A stretch of DNA of 64,000 bases, taken from positions 6,572,001-6,636,000 of the forward strand of contig JAJQJQ010000009.1 in the NCBI GenBank assembly GCA_028622995.1, in the 5' to 3' direction. The first letter of the stretch is position 1. The number at the start of each line of letters is the position of its first letter. The notes beneath the pieces are model-generated. The model was not told the DNA's origin and ran no database searches. It saw only the letters and a program-made list of their open reading frames with translations. The position numbers and the translations under genes are program-made. The stretch comes from Panagrolaimus kolymaensis. Its lineage: Eukaryota > Nematoda > Chromadorea > Rhabditida > Panagrolaimidae. This document shows positions 63,351 through 64,000 of this stretch, piece by piece.

Positions 63351-64000
63351 AATAAAAATTATTTGGCTAATAAAAAATATTGCCGCAATTCAAAAATTTT
63401 GAGTTCTCATGATCTAATGTTTTTTGAACATGAAACTTCGAGGTTTCATATCTCATCATTCGAGGCAGCGAGTTAAAAAAGCTATGCTGTTTCATCTTTA
63501 AAAAAATAAATGAAAATTATTGAGAAGATTAAAAAAATATCCGCAATTCAAAAATTTTGAGTTCTAATGATCTAATGTTTTTTGAACATGAAACTTCGAG
63601 GTTTCATATCTCATCATTCGAGGCAGCGAGTTAAAAAAGCTATGCTGTTTCATCTTTAAAAAAATAAATGAAAATTATTGAGAAGATTAAAAAAATATCC
63701 GCAATTCAAAAATTTTGAGTTCTAATGATCTAATGTTTTTTGAACATGAAACTTCGAGGTTTCATATCTCATCATTCGAGGCAGCGAGTTAAAAAAGCTA
63801 TGCTGTTTCATCTTTAAAAAAATAAATGAAAATTATTGAGAAGATTAAAAAAATATCCGCAATTCAAAAATTTTGAGTTCTAATGATCTAATGTTTTTTG
63901 AACATGAAACTTCGAGGTTTCATATCTCATCATTCGAGGCAGCGAGTTAAAAAAGCTATGCTGTTTCATCTTTAAAAAAATAAATGAAAATTATTGAGAA

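Larger units (their letters stand above)
10563..64000 (+). repeat. Satellite DNA array, 158-bp unit, about 338 head-to-tail copies
   Basis: The whole stretch is one tandem array in a single orientation with no insertion, continuing past the right edge. Unit length is 158 bp: marker variants recur at exact multiples (for example gtgtcat at 49545 and 49703; gggttc at 12368 and 15844, 22 units apart). One unit near 40675 lacks a G and is 157 bp. Order within a unit: ctttaaaaaaataaat, the A or B segment, cgcaattcaaaaattttgag, ttct(a/c)atgatctaatg, ttttttgaacatgaaacttc, gaggtttcatatctcatc, attcgaggcagcgagtt, aaaaaagctatgctgtttcat. A units carry ttggctaataaaaaatattg and B units ttgagaagattaaaaaaatatc at the same place and of equal length. 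The unit is close to nucleosome repeat length. The first unit is the most diverged, as expected at an edge. No gene lies inside; centromeric or heterochromatic function is only inference. Confidence 0.98.

Noticed and set aside
10563..64000. CRISPR array
   Set aside because: The repeat is 158 bp with no unique spacers, in a eukaryotic setting with no cas genes.
10563..64000. rDNA, 5S, tRNA or histone tandem array
   Set aside because: The unit is A/T-rich and contains no recognisable rRNA, tRNA box or histone sequence.
10563..64000. Telomeric repeat
   Set aside because: The unit length and A/T-rich content do not resemble short G-rich telomere repeats, and no chromosome end is seen.

Overview
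This is AT-rich eukaryotic DNA, most likely from a nematode. Genes are built from many small exons separated by introns that are often only 43-60 bp. The introns have gt donors and T-rich ...cag, ...tag or ...aag acceptors. One gene encodes an innexin, the invertebrate gap-junction family, which excludes bacteria, plants, fungi and vertebrates. The short introns, A+T content and acceptors lying almost on the start codon (as in spliced-leader trans-splicing) fit a nematode; a root-knot-nematode-like genome is my guess, not something the sequence proves.

Region 1-5180 (minus strand) holds one gene, rebuilt here from 13 phase-compatible exons, whose 3' end lies beyond the left edge. It encodes at least 1007 residues: a Ser/Asn-rich N-terminal third starting with repeated mini-exons, two tandem Ulp1/SENP-like (C48) domains that have both lost the catalytic cysteine, and an OTU domain that keeps the Asp-Gly-Asn-Cys active-site motif. 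No signal peptide is visible, so it should act in the cytosol or nucleus, plausibly in ubiquitin/SUMO biology. I do not recognise this architecture, and it is the most interesting protein here.

Region 5181-8189 is a divergent intergenic stretch full of A/T homopolymers. It contains a possible extra upstream exon of the minus-strand gene (6150-6221) directly beside a decayed single copy of the satellite unit found further right (about 6222-6345).

Region 8190-9904 (plus strand) is a complete five-exon innexin of 358 residues with four membrane segments and two cysteines in each extracellular loop. Its start codon directly follows a splice acceptor.

Region 10563-64000, more than 80% of the window, is one uninterrupted head-to-tail satellite array of a 158-bp unit (about 338 copies by arithmetic) that runs off the right edge. 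Units come in two main types that differ in a block of about 20 bp, here called A (ggctaataaaaaatattg) and B (gagaagattaaaaaaatatc). Rare variants serve as markers and show nested higher-order organisation: a 632-bp tetramer, duplicated blocks offset by 22 and by 23-24 units, a 5-unit duplication, and a run of 15 apparently identical B units. Each unit carries a near-perfect 20-bp palindrome. At its left border the array is preceded by one decayed unit in inverted orientation, forming a head-to-head junction.

Splice sites, domains and copy counts were worked out by reading the sequence by eye; no database search or alignment program was run.
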